A stretch of 64,000 nt of DNA from Amphiura filiformis (GCF_039555335.1 NC_092628.1:80006315-80070314), one strand, 5' to 3'; shown: positions 23,976 to 36,928, counted from the first letter of the stretch. Translations and numbers: made by a program. Notes: generated from the letters alone by a model not told the origin.

Positions 23976-24887
23976 ATCAGTAAACATCAACAAAGGAGCC
24001 AGGCAGGCTTCGTGACAAAATGACATGCAATTTCTGCCGCACTTGTGTCCAATCATGATACATACATAAATATTTATATAGCGCTGCTACATTTAGAACG
24101 TAGCGCTCAAAACAAAAAACAAAAAACTGATTGTGATTCCCTAATACCAAATTGCAGTCTATTCCAGGTGCGAGGCGCAACATTAGGAGAAGGTCCTGCG
24201 TTCAGCTGACATGAGTGTTTTGATTGTGTTGTGCTCTGTCAGGAGGGTGGTATCAGAAGCAGAACGCAGGCCAGCACGTGCAGGGCAGTGCAGGGAAACA
24301 CAATTATACTCATCAGGAACACTCTTGGTGAAGCATTTAAACACAGTAACTAAAACTTTGAAATTGATGCGCTCTTCAACAGTATAATAATACTGTAATG
24401 AAATTTTCTCTTTTCTATGAAACTTTAAGCCCGGGACATGATATACTGATTATCGTGTTAAATTTGATCATTCAAAACAATGTGACAGATTGTCAGTCTA
24501 CACGGTAATTAGTATTTGCCATCCATTTGGGTGACAGAGTATGCTCACAGGGCTGAAAGATTCATAGAAATGAGGAAATCTTTAATAGTTTTGTCAAATT
24601 ATCATTCCTTTCGAAAGAATTCTTATTATAAATTTCCCAATAGTAGTTGACACGGGTACGGGCTAACACATTTATCAAATGACGTCCATTCCACGATCGG
24701 TTTAACGTATAGTTACGAAGTCCTGTGTAATAGTACGCAGATATATAATATTCATTAGCAACATCTGATCCTGCTTCGATAATTATCTTTAAAGCGATTT
24801 CATGATATGATATACACTTTTATTCCCAAAATTTATTCGTTCTTTTACCATTCACCCTTTTTATGCTCATATATTTTATACATGTAG

Positions 24888-25093
24888 ATGGCGAATTCAC
24901 CCAAGTCATTGGTGGTGTCTGCGACATCTCCAATCTCGACAGGCTCGGCTCATCTGAAGTACAGCAGGTACAGATCGTCGTGGATGGTGTGGTTAAACTG
25001 ATTGAGTTGGAAAAGTGTCTGGAAGAAGGCGAGAATATTGATGATAAATTACCTGACTGCCAGATAGCAATAGGTTCAAAACCAAAGGAGTAA
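24888..25093 (+). CDS. Creatine kinase, last coding exon and stop
   Basis: The acceptor is tacatgtag. The exon finishes the split codon and encodes [37 protein letters not shown] and a short tail ending SKPKE before TAA. The DRLG arginine and the GSSEV helix are standard C-terminal creatine kinase features. The intron before it is 4.2 kb and filled with MITEs. Confidence 0.95.
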
Positions 25094-25208
25094 GGCCGTG
25101 AGCAAGGGATACTAGCTGGGGTTAATATTTTGAATGTAATCAGTGGTAATAGGGTCACCGTGTAGTTAAACTAAACTTTTTTTGCCGAAGCAGCCTGTAC
25201 CTAGCTAT

Positions 25209-25214
25209 AATAAA
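25209..25214 (+). terminator. Poly(A) signal AATAAA of the creatine kinase gene
   Basis: A canonical AATAAA lies 116 bases after the stop codon. Confidence 0.6.
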
Positions 25215-25673
25215 AGTCCGAGATGATAAAGAAACTAGTTCGCATCTGACGGTCATCTGTCATTATTAGTCAAAACGGTCATCTGTCATTATTAGTCAGT
25301 GGAGTGGTCTATTAGTAGGCATGTCCACTAAAACGTGAAGTACTTTTAAATTGATTCAGACCTAACTTATTGACTGGGAATTGATGAAAGAAACATTTTG
25401 GCGTTTAAATGATTTTAATCGGACGTTTCATTCCAGAGATATGGCCTTTAGAGTGTCACGGTTTTATATAGGGCTGCTAGAACATGTTAAAAAGTCCAAA
25501 ATGGAATACTAACAGAAAGTACAATTTTATGGTGCTTTTTCTTAATATATTTATTAACTAGCGTTATCTGGAACATTTTATTTGCTTATAACCACATGAA
25601 ATAAGATCATCCTGAAAATTTAAATGACTTTGTTGCCATACAACCAAAAATATAAGACCTAAAAACCCATTCG
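25215..25673. other. No gene; short direct repeat
   Basis: A 21-base phrase around ggtcatctgtcattattagtc is repeated in tandem at about 25251-25297. Nothing else is recognised. Confidence 0.5.
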
Positions 25674-25859
25674 CTACTTGCACGGTTCCGCCATTATGCA
25701 CTATGTGCGGGGAGAGCCTCGAACTGGCAGCATACATGAAAGGAAGAATTATGTAACCTTACACAGAACGTTATGACTAGTTCAATTCCCATTCATGTAT
25801 GCTGCCAGTTCGAGGCTCTCCCGCACATATGCATAATGGCGGAACCGTGCAAGTAGCGA
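25674..25859. mobile_element. Foldback MITE family E, copy 1
   Basis: The two arms of about 68 bases (cgctacttgcacggttccgc... and its complement) are nearly identical, including ggagagcctcgaactggcag. About 45 bases lie between. A diverged relative with the same plan is at 47265-47415. Confidence 0.9.
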
Positions 25860-26825
25860 AATGGTTTGTTTGGTGGAACCTCAAGTATGATCATAGATGG
25901 CTGTCATGGAAAATGTCTCCATAGAGGAGCTGAACAATAAGTGCCTTTTTTTTCAAATGAATAGCGGCAGTCTTAAACATTGTTCAATCTTTTAAGGTCA
26001 GAACATTTTATCTTCAAAAATGATTATATTTCATCATGATATAAGTTTGGTAACATTAATCACTACCAATTTTGAGAAATTTGCGCCAACTCAAAGGTTA
26101 TCTTTACTACGTTGAGCCAATATACTGTGTGTGTATGGAAGCCATGATGTAGCATATCTAAAATGCACATGGTGGTCAGAAGTACATAATTTGAGATGGG
26201 TTTCGGCAGGCTTAAACATTCTTTAATTTCTTAACATCCTGTACATTTTGTCTTCAAAAATAGTTAAATTTTATGAGTATGTAAGTTTGCTTGTCTGAAT
26301 CAATCCAAATTCGGAGATAATTGCGTTTCAACACCTGATGCACAGAATGGTGTCACTTCAACCTGTTGTAGTTCTCATCTCATTAAATTTTTCTTTAGGT
26401 CCTCTCTATTTACTGACCAATCAGGAAAAAGATTGGTTAATGTTTTCTGGTGGAATCAGGAATTTCTTGAAACACCCTGATATAGGCCTACATTGGATCA
26501 CAACAACCTACTGTATGCCATTTAACAGGCCTGGAATTTCCTGTATCGATCAGTTTCTTCATAGACAATACATGTGTGAGTGCATTCACACAGTAAATGG
26601 AAAATCGTTCTAGTGGCAACTGTATTGACAGTGGGTATCCCTACTATTAGTAGACACATCAGGCTGTCATAGAGGTGCGCGTATGTATCGCGTTGTATGC
26701 GTAGATGCAGTGCGGAATACTCGCACGCGCTAGCAGTACGTGCAACAAAAGATGTGAAGTTGTAAACAAGTTTCGTTTATTTTAGAGTTTACAGTTATTA
26801 AAATAATATTTAGCTAACTAAGAAT

Positions 26826-26945
26826 GAGAATAAACGATAGGAATCCTCTACCTGCGCCGGCATCCACTACTCAAAATATTGGACCTGCCTGTCGTCTATC
26901 ATACTAGGTAGGATAGTCAAATAAAAATTCCTATCGTTTATTCTC
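26826..26945. repeat. 120-bp element with 19-bp inverted ends
   Basis: gagaataaacgataggaat at the left and attcctatcgtttattctc at the right are exact reverse complements. It could be a very small MITE. Confidence 0.75.
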
Positions 26946-29098
26946 TAATTCAACAACTCTTCCTTTATATTGCTCGGAGGTAACCGTTATAATCCACACT
27001 TACACAGTATAGTAGATTATACGAGAACGCAGCAGGCATACGCGTTACGCGTGAGCACGTATAATTCGCCATGCCTAAACCTGTGTGCTTACAAACCATT
27101 GCCGTTGTATTGCTGATACCAACAGCGAAATCACCGATCTCCTTGTAATTCTTTTGAAAGGGATTCAATCATGTTTTACCATTATTCATCACCGTTTAAA
27201 CATTCGCGTCCGCTTACGCATCTTTGTTGAACGGTGATGAATATTGGTGGAATTCATAAATCAACTCAGAGGCTACTTGTTTACTACGATTTGTCGATGT
27301 CGTGTTGACTGAAATTTCTGAACGCAGCGGAAAGAGCGTTCCTTATACAATCCATACATACTGAAAACACCATGTCAGTAATGCCTAGAAAAGCTTTTTT
27401 TGTTGTTGCCTTGTAAAAATACCGACATCGCCCGCCATTTCTCTGCGACCCCTTTTCTCTGATAAAGGCATCAGATGAATCAAGTTCCTTTTTATACGCG
27501 CTACTTTAAAGGGCCGAGGGGAGTTTGATTAACAGGATCGTCAGATGCAAAGTAGTTTGTTTATTTATTTCTGACCTTTATAGTTTATCTTAAAGTTTTA
27601 TAGCTTATCTTAAATCTACTTGCGCTCCCAGAATGGGTTTTCTACTTTCTCATTGTTAATGATTGTTAAAAAAAAAGTAAAAGATTTAGAAATAATAAAA
27701 ATTAATTTTCATAAAAACCTTGAATTTGTGGTCTGACTTTTAATTAAGCGAAGTCAAATAAAAACTAAATTGTTATTGGGAAGAACAATGCCTGGCCTTG
27801 TGTATGAATGTTTTTATACCCTTGTGTATGGTTTCTATGGTTTCCATGTTTTTCTGGTTTTTCCATGAACTGGTACGACTTAGGACTCGTGATAAACGAC
27901 GATTAATTTTGTAATAATAAAATGAAAATGCTGGGTCACTCACGACGTCATTTGTAATTCATGTCAAAACCTGGGGAGGACCACATCCGTGTTACTGTAT
28001 ACGCAGAGGATAATTTAAGGAAGCCCCATCATGCACTGCAAACGTAATATCGCTAGAGTTTCAACTGCCACTTTACTTTTCAAATCCCATTGAATTATGT
28101 GCAAAAGATGTTGTTTAAGAATTGTGGGTGTGTCATTATTACTTTCAGAACAAAAGTGATGTATGCATAAAGGATAATTCACACCTGTAAGTAACATAAA
28201 ATGTGAAATCGACTAGCATTTTGAATGCGTTTTTATTGTAAATATATCAGTCCAAATTCAAATTTAACCATGCCCGTCAATGCAATGTGCGAGCAGTGGT
28301 GTCATGTTCACTCACACAGCTGTCCTAACCGCAAGTCAACACAGTGGCGTGGTGGGAAGTGCTTAAATCATCCTCTGCTGTGTACGTGCGCAATCGATAC
28401 TCAATGATCCAGACAATACCGTTTGAATATACCGCCCTTATGTATGCACCTGCTTGACACATCTTGTCACTTGCGGGAAGATATACTATAGGCCTACCCT
28501 AATAGCTTACAATAGATACCCCACCCTAAATAGCTCTCTTCGTTACCTCGCTGTGCCATTATATACGCGTAGTGTACGTACTTTTGAACCATATTTTGTT
28601 CAAAAAATGATAGGAAGGACTGTTTTCAGCTAAAATGTTGGTTATCAGCAGATGCTTAATGATACCGGGAAGTGTTGCAGAAAGGTAAGCGTACTCTTTA
28701 TTTATTCAAAATATCACATATCAATGAATTTAAATTGGAATTCCAAAAAGGAAATGTCAGGTCAAAATTCTCACCTTAGAATTATTGTGAAATAAAATCA
28801 AACCAAATTTAGGCTCCGCAAACAACGTCCAATTATTCCCATTGGTGTTTGCTACACGTGCATATAATAAATTATGATTTGGGGCTAATTTGAGAAGAGT
28901 TAATGCCTCGAGTTTCAAAATACACCGAGTGATGTTTTTTATCAAAAACATCGACAATTCAAGACTCTGTAAAAACAAATCAAGAATTTTCTGGGATAAT
29001 TGCAACTAAGTATAATGAAAGTTATGATCTAAGCTACCAGATGCATCATTAATTTCCTGACTATGATATTTAGTTGTGGGAAAAGATTACTTTAATGT
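26946..29098. other. No gene recognised
   Basis: Only short open frames without recognisable motifs. A small inverted pair around attcatcaccgtt/aacggtgatgaat (27183-27242) is visible. Nothing else is supported. Confidence 0.4.
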
Positions 29099-29127
29099 TT
29101 TGGCGGGATTATTTCCCGCCAAAAATT
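29099..29127. promoter_or_regulatory. Palindrome of two E2F-type sites
   Basis: TTTGGCGGGA, four bases, then TCCCGCCAAA: a perfect inverted pair, each half fitting the TTTSSCGC-like E2F/DP consensus. No gene start is recognised beside it, so regulatory use is only a possibility. Confidence 0.35.
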
Positions 29128-30479
29128 TCAACCAACAAGAGCATGTAGCCTTAAAGTTAGTTTTCTTACAAGCCTGGCTCACTGACTTGTAATCAATTGA
29201 AACAAAACCACCAAAACGACACATTAATTGAAGGATCTATGACAAATATATATATTCTATGGTCTTTAATATCACCAAAACGTTGTGTCAACGTAACAGA
29301 TTAAAGTTGTTACATAAACAATAAAACAATGCAATTACTGATTTAGCTAATTAATAAAGCTTTATAGTTTTGATGGTGCAAGGTTGTAGTGAATATTCAG
29401 AGTTACAGAGTACTTTAAAGTGATCACGATGGAGCGCTCATTGAAGCTTGAATTGAAGTTACCACATTACTTGCTGTTCATGTTAAGCTTCTTGACGCCG
29501 GAACCGTGATTCAATATCTTCTTAAATCTGCATTATAATAAAGTCATCCTACCATTCAAGCACACAGAAGAGAGTCCAGGAGAGTTTGTGGTTAACATGA
29601 CAAACTCTTAATGTCCTTTAGGATGGCATTTACTGCCAAATCTGGAGACATTTGTCTCCCGTAAATTGTGTCACCTTTTACCCGATGACATCGATTTTGT
29701 CAGTCCTAATAGCTCCTAATATTCCAGAGATTTGTATCATGACGTCATATCATTTAAATATGCAAATTAGAGTCTGCTATTTCTCATTAATATGCAAGTC
29801 AGTCTGCTGCCCTCTGGTTGCTGTAAATCATCCATATAGAGGGTGTCCTTCTAAGTTATCACCATGGCACCAATTAAGATCATTATTTCTTTATGATGAC
29901 TTTTATATAAGTTTTCCTTGCACAATCATATAATATATAACCAACCGCAATCAACTGGCATGACAAGGGTCAAGGGCGTAACACCACCCTCCTTAAAGGA
30001 AAGAAATCTTCACATAAGATTTCTTTACAAAAGATTTCTTTACACACTTTTACTGAAATTTTTAAATCACCTAATGTTACTTGCATGTAATTTACACTAA
30101 AAGTTTTACAGTGTAAGAACTACTTGTGACTAATTATATTTCTAGCAACAGAGTTGCTGAACCGCCAGAATCAACTCAAGGCACTCCTTCTCTACACTGC
30201 GCTTTTTTTTTAATTCACTTTTCACAAATCTTTCAGAACACACAAATATCAATCAACAATATACTGATCAAAACTTCCTTACATAAATTCTGCGGTATTG
30301 AAATATAGGCCTAAGTTTCTTAATTTTCATGGAATTAAGTTTTTTAAATCACCTTTTCCTGAAATGAGTATTACTGTAAGTTTAAAACAATATTTCAAAC
30401 GCACTTTTTTCACCACACAATGTTTACATATCATATTCAATATTGATGTACATACCTTTTAACATCAGAAAATCACGCG
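29128..30479. other. No gene; one gypsy scrap
   Basis: Intergenic DNA. At 30152-30198, about 47 bases duplicate part of the RNase H region at 30699-30745 (gccagaatcaactcaaggca). This is a local copy of a piece of the neighbouring retroelement. Confidence 0.6.
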
Positions 30480-32065
30480 CCTTTTATTGAAGGTACACAA
30501 AAGTATGTACACTTAATAATGCTCTTGAAAGAGCATCTGGGATGACATTGTCCTTCCCAGCTACATGCTGAATGTGGAGGTCAAATTCCTGGAGGAAAAT
30601 GGACCATCTCATGATGCGTCTACTTTTGTTTTTTAATTTGTGTAAGAAGGTCAGTGGGTTGTGATCAGTGAATACCAGGATGGGGAATGCACTTCAAAAT
30701 GCTGAACCGCCAGAATCAACTCAAGGCACTCCTTCTCTACAGTGCTGTAATTTCTCTGGTGCTTGTTGATTTTTTGGAGTAGTAGCACACAGGGTGATCA
30801 ATGCTATCAGGACCTTCTTGGAACAGCATAGCACCACATCCCACATCACTAGCATCCACAGCCAATTTGAATTGTTTGTCAAAATCAGGGGCAAGCAAAA
30901 TAGGTGAACTGATCACTAATCATGATCGACTTAATCTTTTGAAATGCATCGTTGCATTCATCAGACTACACGAATGGGGTATCTTTCTTGAAAAGATTGG
31001 TCAGGGGACTGGCTAAGGTGGAAAAATTTGAGCAATTAGCCCACCATGCCAAGAAACCGTATCAAGTCTTTCTTCCCTTTTGGTGGGGGATATTTCTCAA
31101 TGGCTTCTACCTTTGCCTCAATGGCCTCACTTTACCCATACCAACTTCATGGTTTAGATACTTCACTGTTGCATGACAAAATTCACTCTTGAGGAGATTT
31201 ATGATTAGGTTTGCTTCTGATAACCTTCGGAATAACATATCGAGTGCTGCCAAATGCTCCGGCCATGTTTCCGTGTGAATAATCAAATCATTTGCGTAGG
31301 CTTCACAATTATTGTCAATGTCTGATACTAGATTGTTGACCATTCTTTGGAACGTGGCGGGCGCATTTTTTAACCCAAATGGCATGACTCGATACTGATA
31401 CAACGAAAATGGTGTGCAAAAGGCAGATATCTCTTTTCCTGTCTGTTAAAGGTACCTGCCAATACGGCCCTGATTTGGTAAAACGATCTAACTTGAAATC
31501 ACAAAATTAGCCAAATTTTTGCAAATAAAAAGATTTTTATATTTTCTAAGATATTAGATTTGTTTAGTAATTTATTTTATTCAAAAAGAAAAACATCAAG
31601 TGTTCAAAAGCTCTTTTTCCTGAAACAGCGATTTTCAAGTTAGATCATTTAGGGCCGAATATCCCTTGAGTAAATCAAACTTACTGACATATTTGGCGTT
31701 TCCAACCCTATCTATACAATCATCTATTCTAGGGATTGGATATGCGTCTGTTTTGGAACACTTGTTGACTTGTCTCATGTCTGCCACAACTCTAAATGAG
31801 CCATCAGGTTTTGGGACCATTATGCATGGTGATGACCACTCACTTTAGCTCGGTTCAATTATCCCATTTTCAAGCATGTAATCAATCTCGTTCTTGAGAC
31901 ATTTCATTTTCTGAGGATTGAGCCTATAGGGATGTTGCTTGATGGGTGGAGTGTCACTCACATCAATATCATGCATAGCAGCACAAGTTACTGATGGTGT
32001 ATCTGGGAATCAACTCTAATCTCTCTGAATCAAAGCTTTGATTTGCTCTTCATAATGTTCCCAAA
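30480..32065 (-). mobile_element. Ty3/gypsy pol remnant (reverse transcriptase and RNase H)
   Basis: Minus-strand pieces in order: an N-terminal stretch with TPPIKQHPYR, reverse transcriptase blocks MVPKPDGSFRVV and DAYPIPRIDD, the KFDLLKGY block, MPFGLKNAPATFQRM, a mutated catalytic motif reading YANDL instead of YxDDL, then RNase H blocks NYSTVEKECL and TDHNPL and a GKDNVIPDALSR end. Frameshifts, stops and a 194-bp MITE break the frame. No integrase, gag or LTR was seen. The copy is inactive. Confidence 0.9.
31465..31658. mobile_element. MITE inserted in the gypsy reverse transcriptase
   Basis: The insert starts CGGCCCTGATTTGG and ends with the reverse complement of CGGCCCTAAAT. Both ends then share an atctaacttgaaa inverted repeat. 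It splits the conserved Gly-Tyr|Trp of the reverse transcriptase exactly, with the three bases ATA on both sides (31462-31464 and 31659-31661) as a target duplication. Confidence 0.85.
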
Positions 32066-32405
32066 ACTAACTTCTAAAATTTAATCAGTACTATATTTGG
32101 TTCTGATAAATGGTGACATTATTTCTTTGATCGGTTTGTAGCACAATACGAACAAGGAGAAAGCAATCTCCAGGTGTGATTTTATACGGGGCATACATTT
32201 GAAATAACAACATGAACGCGTTTTTGGTCTCGTTAACGTGGTCTGTAAAGAGGATTCTAAATATTTGTATAAACCCACCAAAATAATCTAAAGCTATATT
32301 TTATGCACCAACATTTCTTTTACTGCGTTCAAATTTATACGTCTTTTATACGTTTCTTTCCGTAACCTTAAGGCTTTCTGGATCTCAATCCTTAATATAT
32401 ATAAA

Positions 32406-33697
32406 CTAGATTTTCTTTAAGAAAACCAATAATCCTGGATACAAAAGGTACAACCCACCAATGCACATACACGTGTATTTAAATCCAATGTGATTAAACA
32501 GGGGCACGGCACCAACTGGTCCAATGATGTAGGGTAATGTGGATCCATAGCTCGCTATAGCCATCACTCGTCCATATGCATGATGGAACTTTGTCTCCGC
32601 GATGATAGGCAGTAGTGTCGTAATTGCATAGCGAGCTGAAGCAGCGCAGTATAGGTAAATGGCTACGTCCAATCCAGCTAGCCATGTAGTTGGAGAATAT
32701 GGTAAGCATGTTGTAGGTATAACACAGAGAGCTAGATGGATCATCCCGTATAACCACACCCATTCTGGATAACGTTGCGCAAAGCGAGTGCCGATCATGT
32801 ACGCGGGAATAAGGACTATTCCTCCAGCACCCCATATTAATCCAATTATCTCCGGATCAGCATTGAAATTCCAACTTGCCCATACACCTATAATTGACTC
32901 AAGAGAAACTCGCGTCGTGAATGCTATAGTGAGACTACCGGTAGCAATTATCAATTGGTAATCAGTTAATATTTCGAAAATAGATACCTTTGAAGTTACT
33001 CCGGAAGGTACAGATTCATATAAATGTTCGTTTTCCAAATTATGATCGTTACTGTGTAAATGAAATTGTAGTAAAACTACAACCAGAATAAGAATACCGA
33101 CAGGGATCATTGCAGTGAACCAAGCATACACACCGAAATGTTTGATAACAGAACCGGCAATGGGACTTTCCAGAATCGAAAATATTATAGCACACATTGC
33201 TAATGCTATGACCTTTTGTGATGTTTATGGTCTGTTGGATAAACCTGGATGATTCTGGCCATACCTACTGGAAGTATAAAAGCAACAGATACCCCTTGGA
33301 GACATCTAGCTATTAACAACGCCCAGAAATCGCTTTGGAATGACAGTAAAACGGTCAAAATAAGCGCAGTGAGAATACCGATAACAGCTGCAAAATCGTA
33401 GCCTAAGTGATCGCCGATACTGCCGGCAAATGGCGCTATTATAATATCAGTAATCGGAAACACGATCGATATTATCACCATCTTGGACGACATCAATGTT
33501 GATTTGCTGACACGGGTATTATTAATCGTGTTAATGGTGATGTTATTATCATCGATGTGTTCATAATACGCCCAGCTCCATTCTGTTACGCAAGGCGCAA
33601 TTGGAAGCAACATTCTCCCGTAAATCAAAATAGCTAGACTGCTTAAAAGTCGGAAAAGTTTTTGTTTCGGAGTAAATGTATCACCTTCTGACGTCAT
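32406..33697 (-). CDS. SLC18/VAT-like major facilitator transporter, one frameshift
   Basis: Predicted 12-TM transporter of the vesicular amine transporter type, which moves amines against protons across vesicle membranes in known members. The ORF starts MTSEGDTFTPKQK at 33697. TM1 is about residues 14-40, followed by a loop with Asn-glycosylation motifs. TM2 contains SSKMVII, where the Lys aligns with the conserved TM2 Lys of VMATs, then AGSIGDHLGY (MFS loop motif) and LIARCLQGV. Near 33200 the frame shifts after HKHH; one extra A in an A4 run would restore it into KVIALAMCAII, and the second frame continues to a stop at 32406 with six to eight further TMs, including YGRVMAIASYG and YIIGPVG. 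The total would be about 430 residues, usual for the family. No introns are evident. The Asp residues that bind amine and proton in TM1, TM10 and TM11 of VMATs are not seen. It may be a divergent SLC18-like gene, a retrocopy or a recent pseudogene; an assembly error is also possible. Confidence 0.75.
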
Positions 33698-33839
33698 CTT
33701 TGCCCAAATATAACAACTAACTCGGATGAAGTATTATAGACTGTAGTGATATCGGCTCTGAATATTCCACTGGGTCTGTAGCGAATCTATAAAAGACGAT
33801 AGCAAACATAATATTGTAAGTATTTTAAATAAGTATAAA

Positions 33840-35826
33840 ATCATGTAACATTAATGATGAGGTGGTGGAGGATCACGACGACGATGATGAGGATGATGAT
33901 GAACTTGCTATATTTGGGGCAGAACGAAGAACTTGTATTACAGATTGATATCTGGTAGAGTACAGTACTCTATGACGTATACCATGTACAGTACATACGA
34001 GGGTGCATCTGGTGCCCCTTTTTTTCAGAATTGTCTGTTTTGTATCTGTCCTAGTTTAAATTTGTTCCATTGCCTAAATAAATGCCTACTGCAGAATTTT
34101 AGTAAATTTGAACATGATTAAGGGGAGCCTCTAAGAGGTTGAACATTTAAAATGCAAGTTGCCGAATTCGGAAGGCTTGAAGGCTTGTATTTCAAAAACT
34201 TTAAATTTGAACAAAATTTGACCAGAATCAAATACTTTTTCTTCAAGAATGGCACATATTTAGTTACTACATGGTACATATAGGTCCGTAACCTTGTGAT
34301 TGGGGTCATTGTGATGCCCCCTCCAGAAAAAAATCCGCTTTCCTTTCATTAATGGTAATATGGCTCAAAATCAGGATGGAATTAATTGAAAAAATAACTA
34401 TTTTCAATCTGGGCTATACAATATTTTTGTCATTAAAGTAATGGTTAAACCAGGGAAGTGGTTAAACCTATCTATGAGTTGACTTCTGACGTCATTGCCT
34501 GGCAGTATGCGCATTGCGTACATTATCACCATTGTTCCTTGCCTAGCCTGGCAGTATTATAAGTGCACATCATATTTTGTTTAGGGTCTGTGCTTTTAAA
34601 AAACCCGCCACATCACAATAAGCTTATTAAACAGTGTAGTGGTTGTATGTGGTTCACTCAAGCATATCAAGTCCCTTGCCTTATAAACATTGAGGTCAAC
34701 TCATCTAGATACATCCCCCAACCCCCTTAACAATCTTTGTTATGAAAGCTTATGAACATGGATATAGAGTATAATAGGATTATAGACCCTCCCTCGGGTC
34801 CATGGAGAACGACTGGTAATGTAGATTACATAGCATTAAAAATCAACCCAATACATGGACCCTCCCAGTCTGTAAGCAATTTGCCTTCCAGCTCCCAGCA
34901 TTTTGTGGGAGTTCACTTTTACCGATCCTGGTTCAGGCGCACTTTCTACATACCACGTCCGTGTTCTCACTACATTAACGTTTGTGTAAGCGACTAAAAC
35001 AACGATATTGTATCCGACCAATCAACGCAGCTTGGCAGCGCGGGGATATTTGAAGGGGCTTCCCTAGCTAAATAATGTGCAAACATTTGCAAACCGCACG
35101 CGATAATATACGCAATATGGACAATAGTCCTAAGTTCGAGTCGAGTGGTTGCCTTTTATTATTGCGCGTACCATGGGTCAATCAGACGCGTGCCAGTTGA
35201 GCTCAATACCTCTCAGTTGTTAACAAGTGTCCCTTCCGATCTTGCGTCACATCCCGCGGCATAGCTTTGTGCTACCATATTTGAATTGAAACTGGGGCGG
35301 GGCTTTCGTAATTGACATCGGAATCACCGTGTTTCGTTGAACTATTATTTGGAAGGGAGATCTCAAACAGATTGGACCAGTCGAGGAATCAGCGCTCAAT
35401 GGACTTTCGCGTTCACTTATAATACGAGTATATTTCTATATTGCTGCATGGTTGACTGTGTGTGTGTAATCAGTGGCGTCGATTTGTGGAATGGGTTTTT
35501 GGCATTGAGTAAAATAAGGGTGGGGGGTACAGGACTTTGGCATTTTTTTCATAGGGCATTATGTAATTATTTATTGTTACATTATCCAGAGATGGAACCG
35601 AACAGAGACTGGGGGCCAGTCTAACATGGATATAGTACATAATAACAGCATATAGTTTGACATAACTTGAAATTGTTCATAACCATTGACATACTGCATA
35701 AACTTCAGTTTAATAAAACACCTAAAAGTGACAGTTCCTTGAAGCAGTTTATCCATAGCTTAAATTCAAGCTCAACTAATTGTCAGTTTTTGCTTTGCGT
35801 TGATGTCCATTATGCATTTTCTTTTG
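33840..35826. other. No gene; short GAT-type repeat
   Basis: A (GAN)n-like microsatellite (gatgatgaggatgatgatg) is at about 33852-33905. Otherwise I see no supported feature. Confidence 0.4.
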
Positions 35827-36150
35827 GTCTTCTTCTACAACTTGAAGAACATTCTGATTCTGTTCTTCAGACTTTGCTGCTGACAGGAAATACAAGCTCA
35901 ACTTCACACCATGCTGTGCACAATAGTTGATAGATTCAATGCATCAATGTTTGCTAACGAGGCTTGATATGTAGCGGAGACTGACCAGGTTTCAACTGGT
36001 TCCATTAGAAACTCATGGTGTATTTGCAAACTGTTTGAAAGCATGAACCAGAAGTCTTCTTCTACAACTTGAAGAACATTCTTATATTCTTCAGACTTTG
36101 CTGCTGAGAGGAAATACAAGCTCAATTTCACACCATGCTCTGCATAGACT
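35827..36150 (-). repeat. Tandemly repeated protein-like segment, unit 1 and part of unit 2
   Basis: Read on the minus strand from 36150, an open stretch runs AEHGVKLSLYFLSAAKSEE, NVLQVVEEDFWFM, HHEFLMEPVETWSVSATYQ and ASLANIDALN. The phrase from HGVKLS to VVEED then begins again at about 35918. The reading is open for 75 codons. I do not recognise the family. It could be duplicated exons of an unknown gene or the coding part of a repeat element. See 36929-37075 for another copy. Confidence 0.55.
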
Positions 36151-36928
36151 ATGCCATAGTCGATTTTTGATAAATAAAAATGTTATTAATCATGATGAAC
36201 GCATTCAGTTGAACTCGAAATTATACTGATATTTAGTACATCAAAATACTTATAAAATGGTTATGAAAAAGTTTAGGCTATATAATTATATTTGTGACAG
36301 TAAAAGTAAAGTATAGGCCCTACGTAGGCTTATATTATTGAATGCAACATATCATAATGGCATAATTATAATGACACTTCAATACTGAACAATTCTAATT
36401 TTAGAATCTGCCAGTTTATTATCCGAAAAACCGACTATGGACTTTCACTTTTAAGCAGAACTTTATCCAGGACTCACACACTGTCAATCATACTTGTTTA
36501 TCAATAAAATCTAACCACAAGACTAAGCATGGTGGTACAATACGCGCTAGATGCATACGTTCATCCACCAGCACAAAAGCGCCGCATTCCCTAGATAGTT
36601 GTGTACCATGTATAGTTATAATGGTACCAGTACGCGCCGGGAGGATTTAAACAATAACGAGATCTGGGCGACCAATCACAAGCCAGATTCATTTTAAAGA
36701 TGCATTACATCATCACCAATTTTAGTTAGGCCAGAAATTGGCCTAACTCTCAAAAGGCAAAGTCAGTAGTCCACTTGGGAAGCTAACAAACAGAGGGCGT
36801 ACGGTGACTGAAAAGATCAGTTGTGAAAATCTATCAATTGTGCACTCATTAATTAAATCAGAGTTTTAAGCTTAAATGTAATAGCCACAGTAGTGCACAA
36901 TTGGCAAGTGGACTACGGAGAAGTCTAT

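Noticed and set aside
32494-32835. 113-codon minus-strand ORF inside the transporter
   Set aside because: Out-of-frame shadow of the transporter coding region.
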